A DNA stretch of 64,000 nt from Phytohabitans kaempferiae (GTDB lineage: Bacteria > Actinomycetota > Actinomycetes > Mycobacteriales > Micromonosporaceae), in assembly GCF_042433955.1 (NCBI RefSeq), contig NZ_JBHLUH010000021.1:124001-188000 (forward strand). The letters are read 5' to 3'. The position numbers were made by a program, and so were the translations under genes. The notes under the pieces are model-generated. The model did not search any database. It saw nothing but the letters and a program-made list of their open reading frames with translations, and was not told where the DNA came from. This document shows positions 7,863 through 21,518 of the stretch, piece by piece (position 1 is the stretch's first letter; each line of letters begins with the position of its first letter).

Positions 7863-10835
7863 ATGACCGATGGCCTTCGCGTACGCCCGGGGCAGGTGCG
7901 GCTGCTGGGGCCGGTGGAGTTGGCTGGTCCGGGCGGTGCGATCCCGCTCGCCAGCGGCGCACGCCGGCTGCTCGCGGTCCTCGGCCTGCGCGCCGGTGAG
8001 ATCGTGGGGTGGGCGCAGCTCAACGCCGCCGGCCTCGACCCGGTCGCCCTCGACCGTGACGCGGCCGCGCTCGCCGGCGCGCTGGCCCGAGGTGGGCTGC
8101 GGGGAGCGTTGCAGACCCGGGCGTCCGGCATGCGCCTCGCCGGGCGATACGTCGACGCCCTTCGCTACCAGGACGAGCTGCGGCGGGCCCGCGCCCGCCG
8201 GGCCGGGGGTGACCTGGCCGAGGCGATCTCCCTCTACGACCGCGCGCTGACCCGATGGCGCGCCGAGGGGCCCCTCGACGGGCTGGCGCTCGGCGGCTGG
8301 GCGGCCGCGGAGGTCAAGCGGCTCAGCGACAGCCGCACCCGGGCCCGCGAGGAGCGGTGGGATTGCGTGCTGCGCCGGGCCGCCGAGGCGGTGCGGGCCA
8401 GCGGCGCTCCGGTCGCCGACCGGGCCGCTGTGGTCGCCGGCATCGAGGCCACCGACGCCGCCGCGGCCGCCGCCGCCGAGCTGGAGGCGGGCGTCGCCAA
8501 GCATCCACTGCGCGAGCGGCGGTGGGAGCTGCTGCTGACCGCGACGCTGCTCGCCCACGGCCGGGGCGCCGCCAAGTCGGTCTACGAGCGGGCCGTCCGC
8601 ACCTTCGCCGACCAGTTGGGCGTCGAGCCGGGGGAGCGGTTGCGCGCGCTCGCCGCGGCCGCCGAGCGGGGCGACATCGCCGACGCGCCGGCCCCGCCCC
8701 GCCCCGAGCCGCGCGCGCCCCGGCGGGTCGCCGCGCCGCCCGTGCCGCTGACCAGCCTGCTCGGCCGCGACGCGCTGCTCGCCGAGATCGGCACGGCGCT
8801 CGCCGGGCACCGGCTGGTCACGCTGGTCGGCCCCGGCGGCGCGGGGAAGACCAGGCTCGCCATCGCCGCGGCGGGCCGGCAGGGCGGGCCGGTGGCCTGG
8901 TTCGTCGACCTCAGCGTCGTGGATCGGCCGGTACGCGTGCCAGCCGCCGTCGCCGAGACCCTGGGCCTGCGGGAAGACCCCGGTCTCGACCCGGTCGACG
9001 CGCTGGCCGAGGAGGTCGGCGAGCACGAGGTGCTGCTGGTGCTCGACAACTGCGAGCATCTGGTCACTGGCTGCGGCGAGCTGGCGGCCCAGCTGCTGGA
9101 GCGGTGTCCGGCGCTGCGGATGCTCGCCACGAGCCGGGCGCCGCTGCGGGCCCGGGACGAGGTGGTGATTCCCGTGCCGCCGCTGCCGCTGCCCGCGGTG
9201 GCCGCCGGGCACACGCTGGCCGAGCTGGCCACGCACGCCGCGACCCGCCTCTTCCTCGAGCGGGCCCAGGCCCGGTCCGGCCGTCCGGTGCCGGAGGGGA
9301 GCGCCGACGCCGTGGCGCAGCTCTGCGCCGAGCTCGACGGGCTGCCGCTCGCCATCGAGCTGGCCGCCGCCCGCACACCGCTGCTGAGCGTGCCGGAGAT
9401 CGTGGCGCGCATCCGCACCGACCTGCGGCTGCTGCACAGTCCCGACCCGACCACCCCGCCGCGCCACCGCACCGTGGCCGCCGCCGTGGAGTCCAGCCTC
9501 GATCAGCTCGCCCCCGACGTGCGGCGCTTCTTCGAGCGGCTGGCCGTCTTCGCGGGCAGCTTCGACGCCGTGGCGGCCGACGCCGTGCGGGCCGGCACCA
9601 CCTCCGACCCCACCGCGCTCGACCAGCTCGTCAACGCCTCGCTCGTGGAGTCCAACGCCGGCCGCTACCGGCTGCTCATGCCGATCCGCCGCCACGCGCT
9701 GGCCCGGCTGCACGCCGACGTGCCCGCGGCCCGCACCGCCCACGCGGCATACTTCCTGCGCGTCGCCGAGGCGGCCGACGCCGACCTGCGCGGCCACGCC
9801 CAGGAGGCGGGGCTGGCCCGGCTCCGCGCCGACGCGGCCAACCTGCGGGCCGCGATGGCCTGGCTGGCCGAGGCGCGGCCGATCGCCGTGCCATACGGTG
9901 ACCTGCGCCTGGCCACCGCGCTGGCGATGTTCTGCCGGATCGAGGGCCACTACCGCGAGGCCCTCGGCTGGCTCTGCGCCGCGCTGGCCCGCCACACGCG
10001 TGCCCCCGCCCTGCTGCGTGGCGCCGCCGCGGCCGACGCCGCCATGCTCGCGATGCTGCTCTGCGACTATCCGGCCGCCGCCGAGTACGCCGGTGCCGCC
10101 AGCGCCGCCTACCGCGCCCTGGGCGACCGCCGCGCGGAGGCCCGCGTGGAGCTGATCCTCGGCTCGGTGGCCCGCGAGCGCGCCCAGTACACGGCCTCCG
10201 CCGCCCACCTCGACAAGGCCGCCGCCATCTACGTCGAGTGCGGCGACGAGCTGGGGGAGGCACGAGCGGTGCAACTGCGCGGCTTCACCGCCTGGCTCGC
10301 CGGCGACTTCGACCGGGCCGAGCTGCGCCTGCGCGCCTGTCGCCGCTGGTTCGAGCGGCTGGGCGACGCCGAGGCCGCCGCCTCCGCCCTCATGAATCTC
10401 GGCGCCGTCGCCCTGTACCGCGGCGACACCGACCGCGCCACCAGCCTGCTCGACGCCGCCCTGGAGCGGTACGCCGCGCTGGGCTTCCCCGAGGGGGTCG
10501 GCTGGGCACACAACCTGCGCGGCCTTGTCGAGCTCCGCACCGGCCGCGCCGACCGGGCCGAGGAGCACCTGGCGCTCAGCCTCGCCACGCACCGCAAAGT
10601 CGGCGACCGGTGGCGTACGGCCAGCGTCCTGGAGGCATTGGCCGAGGTGCACCGCCGCGACGACCCGACCCGCGCCGCCGAGCTTCTGGCCGACGCCGGC
10701 CGCATCCGCGACGAGATCGGCGCCCCCGTCCCCGCCTGCGAACGCCCCGACACCGAAGCCACCGCCGCCGCGCTGCGCGCCGCCCTCGGCGACGGCACGC
10801 CGCTGCCCGCCCGCGCCCTGATCCCCCCGGTGTAG
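7863..10835 (+). CDS. AfsR/SARP-like BTAD regulator with NB-ARC and TPR domains
   Basis: This 990-aa protein has the layout of large STAND-type transcriptional regulators. The N-terminal 90 residues are a short winged-helix-like region that looks degenerate. A BTAD domain follows at about 95-275 and ends in KSVYERAVRTFADQLGVEPG. A nucleotide-binding domain has Walker A GPGGAGKTRL near 322 and Walker B VLLVLDNCEHL. The C-terminal 350 residues are TPR-like helices. Start ATG 7863 follows CACACT by seven bases, suggesting a leaderless mRNA; a TTG ten codons upstream is less likely. Known relatives control secondary metabolism, but no target can be named here. Confidence 0.88.
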   Translation: MTDGLRVRPGQVRLLGPVELAGPGGAIPLASGARRLLAVLGLRAGEIVGWAQLNAAGLDPVALDRDAAALAGALARGGLRGALQTRASGMRLAGRYVDALRYQDELRRARARRAGGDLAEAISLYDRALTRWRAEGPLDGLALGGWAAAEVKRLSDSRTRAREERWDCVLRRAAEAVRASGAPVADRAAVVAGIEATDAAAAAAAELEAGVAKHPLRERRWELLLTATLLAHGRGAAKSVYERAVRTFADQLGVEPGERLRALAAAAERGDIADAPAPPRPEPRAPRRVAAPPVPLTSLLGRDALLAEIGTALAGHRLVTLVGPGGAGKTRLAIAAAGRQGGPVAWFVDLSVVDRPVRVPAAVAETLGLREDPGLDPVDALAEEVGEHEVLLVLDNCEHLVTGCGELAAQLLERCPALRMLATSRAPLRARDEVVIPVPPLPLPAVAAGHTLAELATHAATRLFLERAQARSGRPVPEGSADAVAQLCAELDGLPLAIELAAARTPLLSVPEIVARIRTDLRLLHSPDPTTPPRHRTVAAAVESSLDQLAPDVRRFFERLAVFAGSFDAVAADAVRAGTTSDPTALDQLVNASLVESNAGRYRLLMPIRRHALARLHADVPAARTAHAAYFLRVAEAADADLRGHAQEAGLARLRADAANLRAAMAWLAEARPIAVPYGDLRLATALAMFCRIEGHYREALGWLCAALARHTRAPALLRGAAAADAAMLAMLLCDYPAAAEYAGAASAAYRALGDRRAEARVELILGSVARERAQYTASAAHLDKAAAIYVECGDELGEARAVQLRGFTAWLAGDFDRAELRLRACRRWFERLGDAEAAASALMNLGAVALYRGDTDRATSLLDAALERYAALGFPEGVGWAHNLRGLVELRTGRADRAEEHLALSLATHRKVGDRWRTASVLEALAEVHRRDDPTRAAELLADAGRIRDEIGAPVPACERPDTEATAAALRAALGDGTPLPARALIPPV

Positions 10836-10884
10836 GCCCCGCCCGCGCTGTGCCGGCCGGCGTTGCCACTCCGCCCGGCTGGCG

Positions 10885-11739
10885 TCAGGCGGTGGGGAAG
10901 AGGGACGGCGTGGCGATGCAGGCCGTACCGACGCGGCGGAAGCCGACCCGGGCGTAGACGCGGGCGATGTCCTCGTTGCCGGCGGAGAGGAAGACCAGGT
11001 CGACGCCGCTGTCCAGGGCGTGGCGGGCCAGGGCGGCGGTCACCGCGGCGCCCAGGCCGCGGCGGCGCGCCGTGGGCACGGTGGCCACGCCGGCGATCTC
11101 CGCCACGTCGCCGACGCGCTGGAGGATGCCGCTGGTCAGCACGCCTTCAAGGCCGGGCTCGGCAGGGGAGGGCGGCGGTGACAAATATCCCAGTGCCGAG
11201 GCTCGCCGGCCCCGGGCCATCTGGCGACGCTCGTCCTCAAGCTCTTCGGGCGAGACCGGGAGTACCGCCTCGTCCCGCTCCATGGGACCGGCGGCGGCTG
11301 TACCCGTGCCCGGTGTGCCGAAGCCCACTGCCCCGACGGCCCGCCGGACCGCGACGTCGTGCGCGAAGGACGGCGCGGCCGGATCAAGGAAGCGGACATC
11401 CGCGCCCGGAGGCGTGGCCAGCGCGGATTGATCCAGGACCATCAATGGTGCTTCGAGTACGGCCAAGCCGGCGGAACGAGCCACCGCCAGTAGCTCCGGG
11501 GTCACGTCGTGTACCCACTCGAACGCTTCTGGTGCCCCTAATTCGCGCTGGCGGGCCCGTACCGAGGTAATGTCAGCCGCGGATGGTGGTTCGCCGGCGC
11601 CCAGGCGGGGGCGCGCGTAGAACGGCCAGCCTGGTCCTTCGCGGACAAAGAGCACCAGCGCACCGAAGTCCTCGGTGCGGGCGCCGTCCCGGGGTACGGC
11701 GTCGTAGAAGCGTTCCAACCGTTCGAACATCTCAGCCAC
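10885..11739 (-). CDS. GNAT family N-acetyltransferase
   Basis: This 284-aa protein belongs to the GNAT superfamily. The acetyl-CoA motif A is seen as VATVPTARRRGLGAAVTAAL near residues 217-237, followed by the beta5 strand and an RVYARVGFRRV motif B region. The first 200 residues look like a second, degenerate GNAT-type half. The substrate is unknown. GTG 11739 is used as the start because GGAG lies nine bases upstream; ATG 11730 is the alternative. It is divergent from gltB. Confidence 0.85.
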   Translation of the reverse strand: MAEMFERLERFYDAVPRDGARTEDFGALVLFVREGPGWPFYARPRLGAGEPPSAADITSVRARQRELGAPEAFEWVHDVTPELLAVARSAGLAVLEAPLMVLDQSALATPPGADVRFLDPAAPSFAHDVAVRRAVGAVGFGTPGTGTAAAGPMERDEAVLPVSPEELEDERRQMARGRRASALGYLSPPPSPAEPGLEGVLTSGILQRVGDVAEIAGVATVPTARRRGLGAAVTAALARHALDSGVDLVFLSAGNEDIARVYARVGFRRVGTACIATPSLFPTA

Positions 11740-11857
11740 GTGTGATCAATCTCCGCTGGTGGAGTCCAGTAACCCCTAACGTAGACTCAAAGGACTCAGC
11801 AGGGCCGACGTCGTCCCGACCTATCCCCACGAAGCGCGAGCGACGACAGGAGGCCCG

Positions 11858-16418
<4,561 letters not shown>

Positions 16419-16426
<8 letters not shown>

Positions 16427-17930
16427 TCCTCAGGGTTTCCTTCGGTACGGGCGCCGGCTGCCGAGCCGGCGCCCGGTCCCGGTGCGCATCCAGGACTGGC
16501 GTGAGGTCTACCCGGTCGCCGAAGAGGGGCTGATCCGCGAGCAGGCCACGCGGTGCATGGACTGCGGCATCCCGTTCTGCCACGACGGCTGCCCGCTGGG
16601 CAACCGCATCCCCGACTGGAACGACCTGGTCCGCACCGGCAGCTGGGCCTCGGCGATCGAGTCGCTGCACGCCACCAACAACTTCCCGGAGTTCACCGGG
16701 CGGCTGTGCCCCGCGCCGTGCGAGGCGGCGTGCGTGCTCGGCATCGCGGGAGGCGAGCCGGTCACCATCAAGCAGGTCGAGGTCGAGATCATCAACCGGG
16801 CCTTCGAGAAGGGGTACGTCACCCCGCAGGCCGTGCCGCCGCCGTCCGGCAAGCGGGTCGCGGTCGTGGGCTCCGGGCCCGCCGGCCTCGCCGCCGCGCA
16901 GCAGCTCGCCCGCGCCGGCCACCACGTGACGGTGTACGAGCGCGACGACGCGATCGGCGGGCTGATGCGCTACGGCATCCCCGACTTCAAGCTGGAGAAG
17001 GAGCACATCGACCGGCGGCTTTCGCAGATGGCGGCCGAGGGCGTGGAGTTTCGGACGTCGGTCAACGTGGGCGTGGACGTGACCGCCGCGCAGTTGCGCG
17101 CGGAGCACGACGCGGTGCTGCTCGCGTGTGGCGCGCTCGCCGGCCGGGACACGCCGGAGACGCCGGGGCGGGAGTTGCGCGGCGTGCACCTGGCGATGGA
17201 CCATCTCGTCCCGGCCAACCGCTTCGTCGCCGTGTCGGCGGCGGCCGCCAAGGACCCGGCCGCGGGTCCGGTGCCTGCCACGCCGATCGACGCCGCCGGC
17301 AAGCACGTGGTGATCATCGGTGGCGGCGACACCGCGGCCGACTGCCTCGGCGTGGCCCACCGGCAGGGCGCGGCCGGCATCATCCAGCTCGACCTGTACC
17401 CGCAGCCGCCGGGCGCCCGCGACGAGGAGCGCGACCCGTGGCCCACCTGGCCGTGGATCCTGCGCGACTACCCGGCGCACGAGGAGGGCGGCGAGCGGGT
17501 CTTCGCGGTCGCGGTCCAGGAGTTCGTCGACGACGGCGCGGGCAACGTCCGGGCCGTGCGGATCGCCGAGGTGACCGTGGAGAAGGTCGACGGGCGGCGG
17601 ATCCTGACCTTCGTACCCGGCTCCGAGCGCGAGCTTCCGGCCGACCTGGTGCTGCTCGCGATCGGCTTCGAGGGCACCGAGGAGCAGCCGCTGCTCGACC
17701 AGTTCGGCCTCACGCGCAACCGCCGAGGCGTGGTCGACGCCCGCCCCGACTGGCAGACGACCGAGGCCGACGGCGTCTTCGTCGCCGGCGACATGCACCG
17801 AGGCGCCTCGCTCATCGTGTGGGCGATCGCCGAGGGCCGGGCCGCGGCGGCCGCCATCCACTCGTACATCGGCGGGGCGGGCGCGCTGCCGGCCCCGGTC
17901 ACCCCGGCGGCCCAGCCGCTGGCGGTCTGA
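16419..17930 (+). CDS. gltD: Glutamate synthase small subunit
   Basis: This 503-aa FAD and NADPH subunit passes electrons to GltB. Its N-terminal cysteine clusters CMDCGIPFCHDGCPLGN and CPAPCEAACVLG bind 4Fe-4S centres. VAVVGSGPAGLAAAQQLA is the FAD-binding motif and VVIIGGGDTAADC the NADPH-binding motif. The GTG start lies inside the gltB reading frame with GGAGG just upstream. The stop codon directly abuts a small inverted-repeat element at 17931. Confidence 0.97.
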
Positions 17931-18019
17931 GGCCTGTTTCACAAGGGCCTGGCGGGCCGGGGCGACGACCGGCGGCACCGGAGGCCGCGTCGGCTCGACC
18001 GACCCTCGTGAAACAGGCC
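17931..18019. mobile_element. Short inverted-repeat (MITE-like) element after gltD
   Basis: GGCCTGTTTCAC at 17931-17942 is repeated in inverse orientation as GTGAAACAGGCC at 18008-18019. The similarity extends inward (x-AGGG-x-C) to about 18 nt with two mismatches. The 65-nt interior has no ORF. The ends resemble IS-type termini, so a non-autonomous element is one reading. A long-stem terminator of gltD is the other. No clear target duplication is visible. Confidence 0.45.
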
Positions 18020-18065
18020 CTGGGACGAAGGGCGGGGGCCGCCGGCAAGCGGCCCCCGACCTGTT

Positions 18066-19145
18066 TTAGAACTCCGAGTTGTAGCTGGTGAACGAGCCGG
18101 CGTCGACGCGTACGCCAGCCGCCGTGTAGCAGGCGACGTTGCGTACGAGCACGGTCGAGCCGCTGTAGAACCAGCCCGCCTGGATGTTGCAGAACTCGCC
18201 GCCGCGGCCGAACGGGGTCACCTGCACCGTGTCCGGCTGCTGGGCCACGGCGCGGAAGCTGACGAGGGTCAGCCCGAGGCCGGAGGCGGACAGGCCGTTG
18301 GCGCCGGGGCCGGCGACCGAGCTGAAGTTCGTCGGCGGCGGACCGGGGTTCGGCGCCGGGAGCGGCGGCCGGTTCCAGATGTAGCCGAAGTTCCTGGGCG
18401 GGTACGCGTGCCCGAAGAGCGACCGTTCGAACTGGTAGCTCACCGTGAACCCGGTGTCGAACGGCGCGCCGGTCGCGTTGAAGCAGAGCACGATGATGTC
18501 CTGCGCGGCCAGGCTGGAGCTCCACCTCGCCACCTCGCAGTGCGCCCCGACGCTCGAATTGACGGCCGTTAGCTGGACGCTCCCGTCGAACGGGCCGGGC
18601 GTGCCGAGCGCGGGGAAGGTCACGTGGTACTGGCCAGGCGAGCCGAGGTGCGTGACGCTGTTGCCGCCGCCGAGCACGGAGTTGTACTCGCTCACGATCG
18701 CGCCCGTCGGTTGCGCGTGCGCGTAGCCGTAGAGGCCGGGGATGGCGTCCGGCGGCGAGCTGCTCGTGAAGACCGCCGTGAACGCCGTGTTGACGGGGGT
18801 ACCGCCGGGCCGGTAGCAGCGGACGTACGCCAGCTCGTCGGCGCCGGACGGACCCCAGCGCATCGCCTGGCACCACACCGCGCTGCTGTTGATCGCGGTG
18901 ACGTGCACGACGCCGCCGCGGGCCGCCTGACCCGGGAAGATGATCCGGTAGACGCCGATCCCGCCGGCCGTGACGGTGGTGGCGGGCGGCCACGTGCCGG
19001 AGGGCACCACCGCGGCGCCGTTCCAGAGCACGAAGCCATGACCATCGGGTACGGCTGCCCGCGCCGGTGCCGAGACGCCCACCGCGCCGGCCAACGCGAT
19101 GACGAGTGCGCTCGCGCCGGCCAGCAGTCTGTGCCTGGTTCCCAT
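18066..19145 (-). CDS. Secreted protein with three cysteine-paired repeats, unknown function
   Basis: This 359-aa protein has a Sec signal peptide (MGTRHRLLAGASALVIALAG, predicted cleavage after PARAA). The mature part consists of three related units of about 100 residues. Each unit runs through a Y-x-V-x-F-P-like strand, an L/V-TAINSS-like strand, a Cys-x-V/M-x-x-W, and a second Cys in a V-x-C-F/Y strand, with PFDTGFTVSY-like endings. The pattern suggests a beta-sandwich with one disulfide per unit. I do not recognise an enzymatic motif. The ATG has AAGGAG four bases upstream. Confidence 0.75.
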   Translation of the reverse strand: MGTRHRLLAGASALVIALAGAVGVSAPARAAVPDGHGFVLWNGAAVVPSGTWPPATTVTAGGIGVYRIIFPGQAARGGVVHVTAINSSAVWCQAMRWGPSGADELAYVRCYRPGGTPVNTAFTAVFTSSSPPDAIPGLYGYAHAQPTGAIVSEYNSVLGGGNSVTHLGSPGQYHVTFPALGTPGPFDGSVQLTAVNSSVGAHCEVARWSSSLAAQDIIVLCFNATGAPFDTGFTVSYQFERSLFGHAYPPRNFGYIWNRPPLPAPNPGPPPTNFSSVAGPGANGLSASGLGLTLVSFRAVAQQPDTVQVTPFGRGGEFCNIQAGWFYSGSTVLVRNVACYTAAGVRVDAGSFTSYNSEF

Positions 19146-19272
19146 ATCGCTCCTTCGTGGGTTGGGTATGGGGACGCCAGAACAGAGGAGTTGGTCAATG
19201 GATTGATACAGCGGATCTGACGACAGGCGGATGCCGACATTTGACCGGACACCTCCGCGTGATCTTGGCGAT

Positions 19273-19608
19273 ATGGAAACGACACAGCCCGCTCGGAAAG
19301 TGATCGACATGGCTCCCACTCCACCCACGGACGCCGAGCTCGACACGATGATCCGAGCTCGCCTCGCCTCACTCGGAATCGACCTGGACCAGTTGCCGCC
19401 CGGCACGGCCGCCGACCCGGCGACCGGCTCGCCCGGCCGCGACTCCGTACTCGCCTCGCTGCGCTCGTTCGTCCGGAGCACCGTGACGACGCTCGCCGCG
19501 TACCAGCTTCCGGCTCCCGCGGGCAGCGATCCGGCCGACGCGGCGGCGTACTCCCAGCAGCCCGCGCCGATGCTCTACCCCTCCATCAGCGCGGCGTGGC
19601 GCGAGTGA
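19273..19608 (+). CDS. Small protein coupled to amidase, possible GatC/AtzG-like partner
   Basis: This 111-aa product begins METTQPARKVID. A later ATG at 19309 is possible. It is predicted helical, with TDAELDTMIRARLASLGIDLDQLP and a DSVLASLRSFVRSTVTTLAAYQLP stretch and a Pro/Ala-rich tail. It has no signal peptide. Its stop overlaps the GTG start of the amidase (GTGA), so the two are probably made in fixed ratio. Small helical partners of amidase-signature enzymes are known (GatC, AtzG), and this could be an analogue. That is inference from context and size only. Confidence 0.6.
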   Translation: METTQPARKVIDMAPTPPTDAELDTMIRARLASLGIDLDQLPPGTAADPATGSPGRDSVLASLRSFVRSTVTTLAAYQLPAPAGSDPADAAAYSQQPAPMLYPSISAAWRE

Positions 19609-21194
19609 GCGCCGTCGACCGGCGAGCGTTCCTCGCCCGTACCGCCGCCGTGGGCGCGGCTGCCGCCGCCGGTGCCGCCCTCCTCCCGACCGCCGCGGCG
19701 TGGGCCGGTGGCCCCGCCCGCTTCGGCGGCGGCGCGTACGTGCGCCCGCGCCCCGAGGCCATCGCCGACCCCACCGAGCTGACGCTCGCCGAGGCCGCCT
19801 GGATGATCCGGAACGGCAAGCTGACCCCGGCCGCGCTCGTCGAGGCGTACCTGGCCCGGATCGGCGAGTACGAGCCGGTGTACCAGGCGTTCAACACCGT
19901 GCTCGCCGACCAGGCGCGGGCCGCGGCGAAGGCGGCCGGGCGGCGGAAGCACACCGGCCCGCTGCACGGCATCCCGCTCGCCGTCAAGGACAACTACTGG
20001 ACCGAGGGCGTGCTCACCACCGCGAACTCGTACCTTTTCCAGGACTTCGTACCCCCGCGGGACGCGACCACGGTGGCCCGCCTCAAGGCGAGCGGCGCGA
20101 TCGTGCTCGGCAAGACCCAGATGGGTCCACTCGCGACGACCCGGGCGACCACACCGGACGGTCGCATCACGACGGTCAACGCGTGGACACCGACGATCCC
20201 GGGTACGGACCCGGGCGGCTCGTCCACCGGCTCGGCGACCGCGGTGGCGGGGCGGCTGGCCACCTCGGGTACGGGCACGCAGACCGGCGGCTCGATCACC
20301 GCCCCCTCCAACGCACAGAATCTGACCGGGCTCAAGCCCACCATGGGTCGCGTGTCGCTGGCCGGGATCATCCCGCTCAGCTACACGCGCGACCACCCCG
20401 GTCCGCTCGCCCGGGACGCCATGGACGCGGCCATCATGCTCACCGCGATGGCGGGGGAGGACCCGGCCGACCCGCGTACGCAGGGGCTGCCGCGCGTGCC
20501 CGACCTGGTGGAGGCGGCGACGCCGGTGCGGTCGGGGCGCAGGGTCCGGGCGCGGTGGAGCACGCGGATCGGCGTACTTCCCGGGTACGCCGACGGCACC
20601 TCCGCCACCGCCCTCGCCCGCAAGGCGTTTCTCTCCACTGTGGACGACATCGACGGCGTACGGCTGGTGGACGTGCCGCTGCCCGACGAGTGGGAACTGC
20701 TGACCGGCGGCGCGTTCAACAACGTCCGCCTGCCCGAGCGCAGCGAGCCCTTCATGCCGTACCTCCGCACCGACCTGCGCGGCTTCGGCGTCTCGGTGAC
20801 CGGCTGGCTGCAGGGCGCGCTGCTCGGTTCGAACGAGTTCGTCACCGGCCAGCGGGCCAAGCTGGTGCTGCTCGAACGCGTGCTGGAGCAGATCTTCGAG
20901 CGGTGCGACGTGGTGGTGCAGACCGGCCCGGTGCCGTTCGACATCCTCGGCCTGCCGGAGATCGGCTTCCCGATCGGCTTCACGGCCGCCGGGGTCCCGA
21001 TCGGGGCGATCCTCGGCGGCGAGCCGTACGCGGAGGAGCGCCTGCTCTCGGTCGTGGCCGCCTACCAGGCCGTGACAGACTGGCACTGGCGCCGCCCGCC
21101 GAATCCGCCCGCCGCGGGCGGGCCGGCGCTCCGCTCCGCGATGCCCGACCGTGGTCGCCTTACCGCGGAGGACGTGGTCGCGCAGATGCAGTGA
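19605..21194 (+). CDS. Amidase-signature family hydrolase with Tat signal
   Basis: This 529-aa protein hydrolyses an amide bond of unknown substrate. The N-terminus has a twin-arginine motif (DRRAFLARTAAVG) and a hydrophobic stretch, so export by Tat is likely. The Ser-cisSer-Lys triad is visible: Lys in LAVKDNYW, the cis-Ser region GTDPGGSSTGSATAVA, and the nucleophile in GTQTGGSITAP. I start at GTG 19605, which overlaps the preceding stop; GTG 19596 is an alternative. A 12-bp stem-loop follows the gene. Confidence 0.88.
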   Translation: MSAVDRRAFLARTAAVGAAAAAGAALLPTAAAWAGGPARFGGGAYVRPRPEAIADPTELTLAEAAWMIRNGKLTPAALVEAYLARIGEYEPVYQAFNTVLADQARAAAKAAGRRKHTGPLHGIPLAVKDNYWTEGVLTTANSYLFQDFVPPRDATTVARLKASGAIVLGKTQMGPLATTRATTPDGRITTVNAWTPTIPGTDPGGSSTGSATAVAGRLATSGTGTQTGGSITAPSNAQNLTGLKPTMGRVSLAGIIPLSYTRDHPGPLARDAMDAAIMLTAMAGEDPADPRTQGLPRVPDLVEAATPVRSGRRVRARWSTRIGVLPGYADGTSATALARKAFLSTVDDIDGVRLVDVPLPDEWELLTGGAFNNVRLPERSEPFMPYLRTDLRGFGVSVTGWLQGALLGSNEFVTGQRAKLVLLERVLEQIFERCDVVVQTGPVPFDILGLPEIGFPIGFTAAGVPIGAILGGEPYAEERLLSVVAAYQAVTDWHWRRPPNPPAAGGPALRSAMPDRGRLTAEDVVAQMQ

Positions 21195-21208
21195 ACCGGC
21201 GGGAAGCA

Positions 21209-21240
21209 GCGGGTCCGGCGTTGTGCGGCGCCGGACCCGC
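21209..21240. terminator. Stem-loop terminator after amidase
   Basis: GCGGGTCCGGCG pairs with CGCCGGACCCGC around an 8-nt loop, 15 nt after the amidase stop. There is no T-run, as is usual in this group. It would also face the dhaK remnant on the other strand. Confidence 0.65.
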
Positions 21241-21242
21241 GG

Positions 21243-21401
21243 CTATTTCAGGCGGTGTGCGCGGCCTGGCCCGGTCAGTCGCGCGTCGGCGCGCACGATG
21301 ATCTGCTGCTCGACGCCGACGCGGAGATCGGGATGGGCGGTCGCGACGCCGGCCAGCGCTTCCCGGACGACCGCCGCGGGGTCATTGATGAACTTCTTCA
21401 C
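21243..21401 (-). pseudogene. dhaK: dhaK fragment (dihydroxyacetone kinase, N-terminus only)
   Basis: Reading the minus strand from GTG 21401 gives VKKFINDPAAVVREALAG, then TAHPDL and QQIIVRADA. This is the start of DhaK, the dihydroxyacetone-binding subunit of PTS-dependent dihydroxyacetone kinase, in which MKKLIND and RADAPVAGK are hallmark segments. An AGGAG ribosome binding site precedes the start. After RADA the match ends abruptly and the frame stops after 52 codons, whereas a full subunit has about 330. The glycine-rich and His-containing active-site regions are absent. It is a clear deletion remnant with its old promoter region still attached. Confidence 0.8.
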
Positions 21402-21432
21402 GGCCGGGCTCCTTCCAGAGGTGGTAGCCCGG

Positions 21433-21468
21433 GCTGAGGTGTGTTCGGTAATGCTGAAGTGTGTTCGG
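21433..21468. promoter_or_regulatory. 16-bp direct repeat, candidate regulator site upstream of dhaK remnant
   Basis: GCTGAGGTGTGTTCGG (21433-21448) and GCTGAAGTGTGTTCGG (21453-21468) differ at one base and have a 20-nt period, two helical turns. They lie between the dhaK fragment start and the iclR stop. A TTGACA on the minus strand lies upstream of them. They are likely operator sites for the adjacent IclR protein; that is inference. Confidence 0.5.
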
Positions 21469-21518
21469 AACCTTGTGTGCGTTGCGCGCGAGTGTCAAGG
21501 GTATGACGCGGGGGCCGA

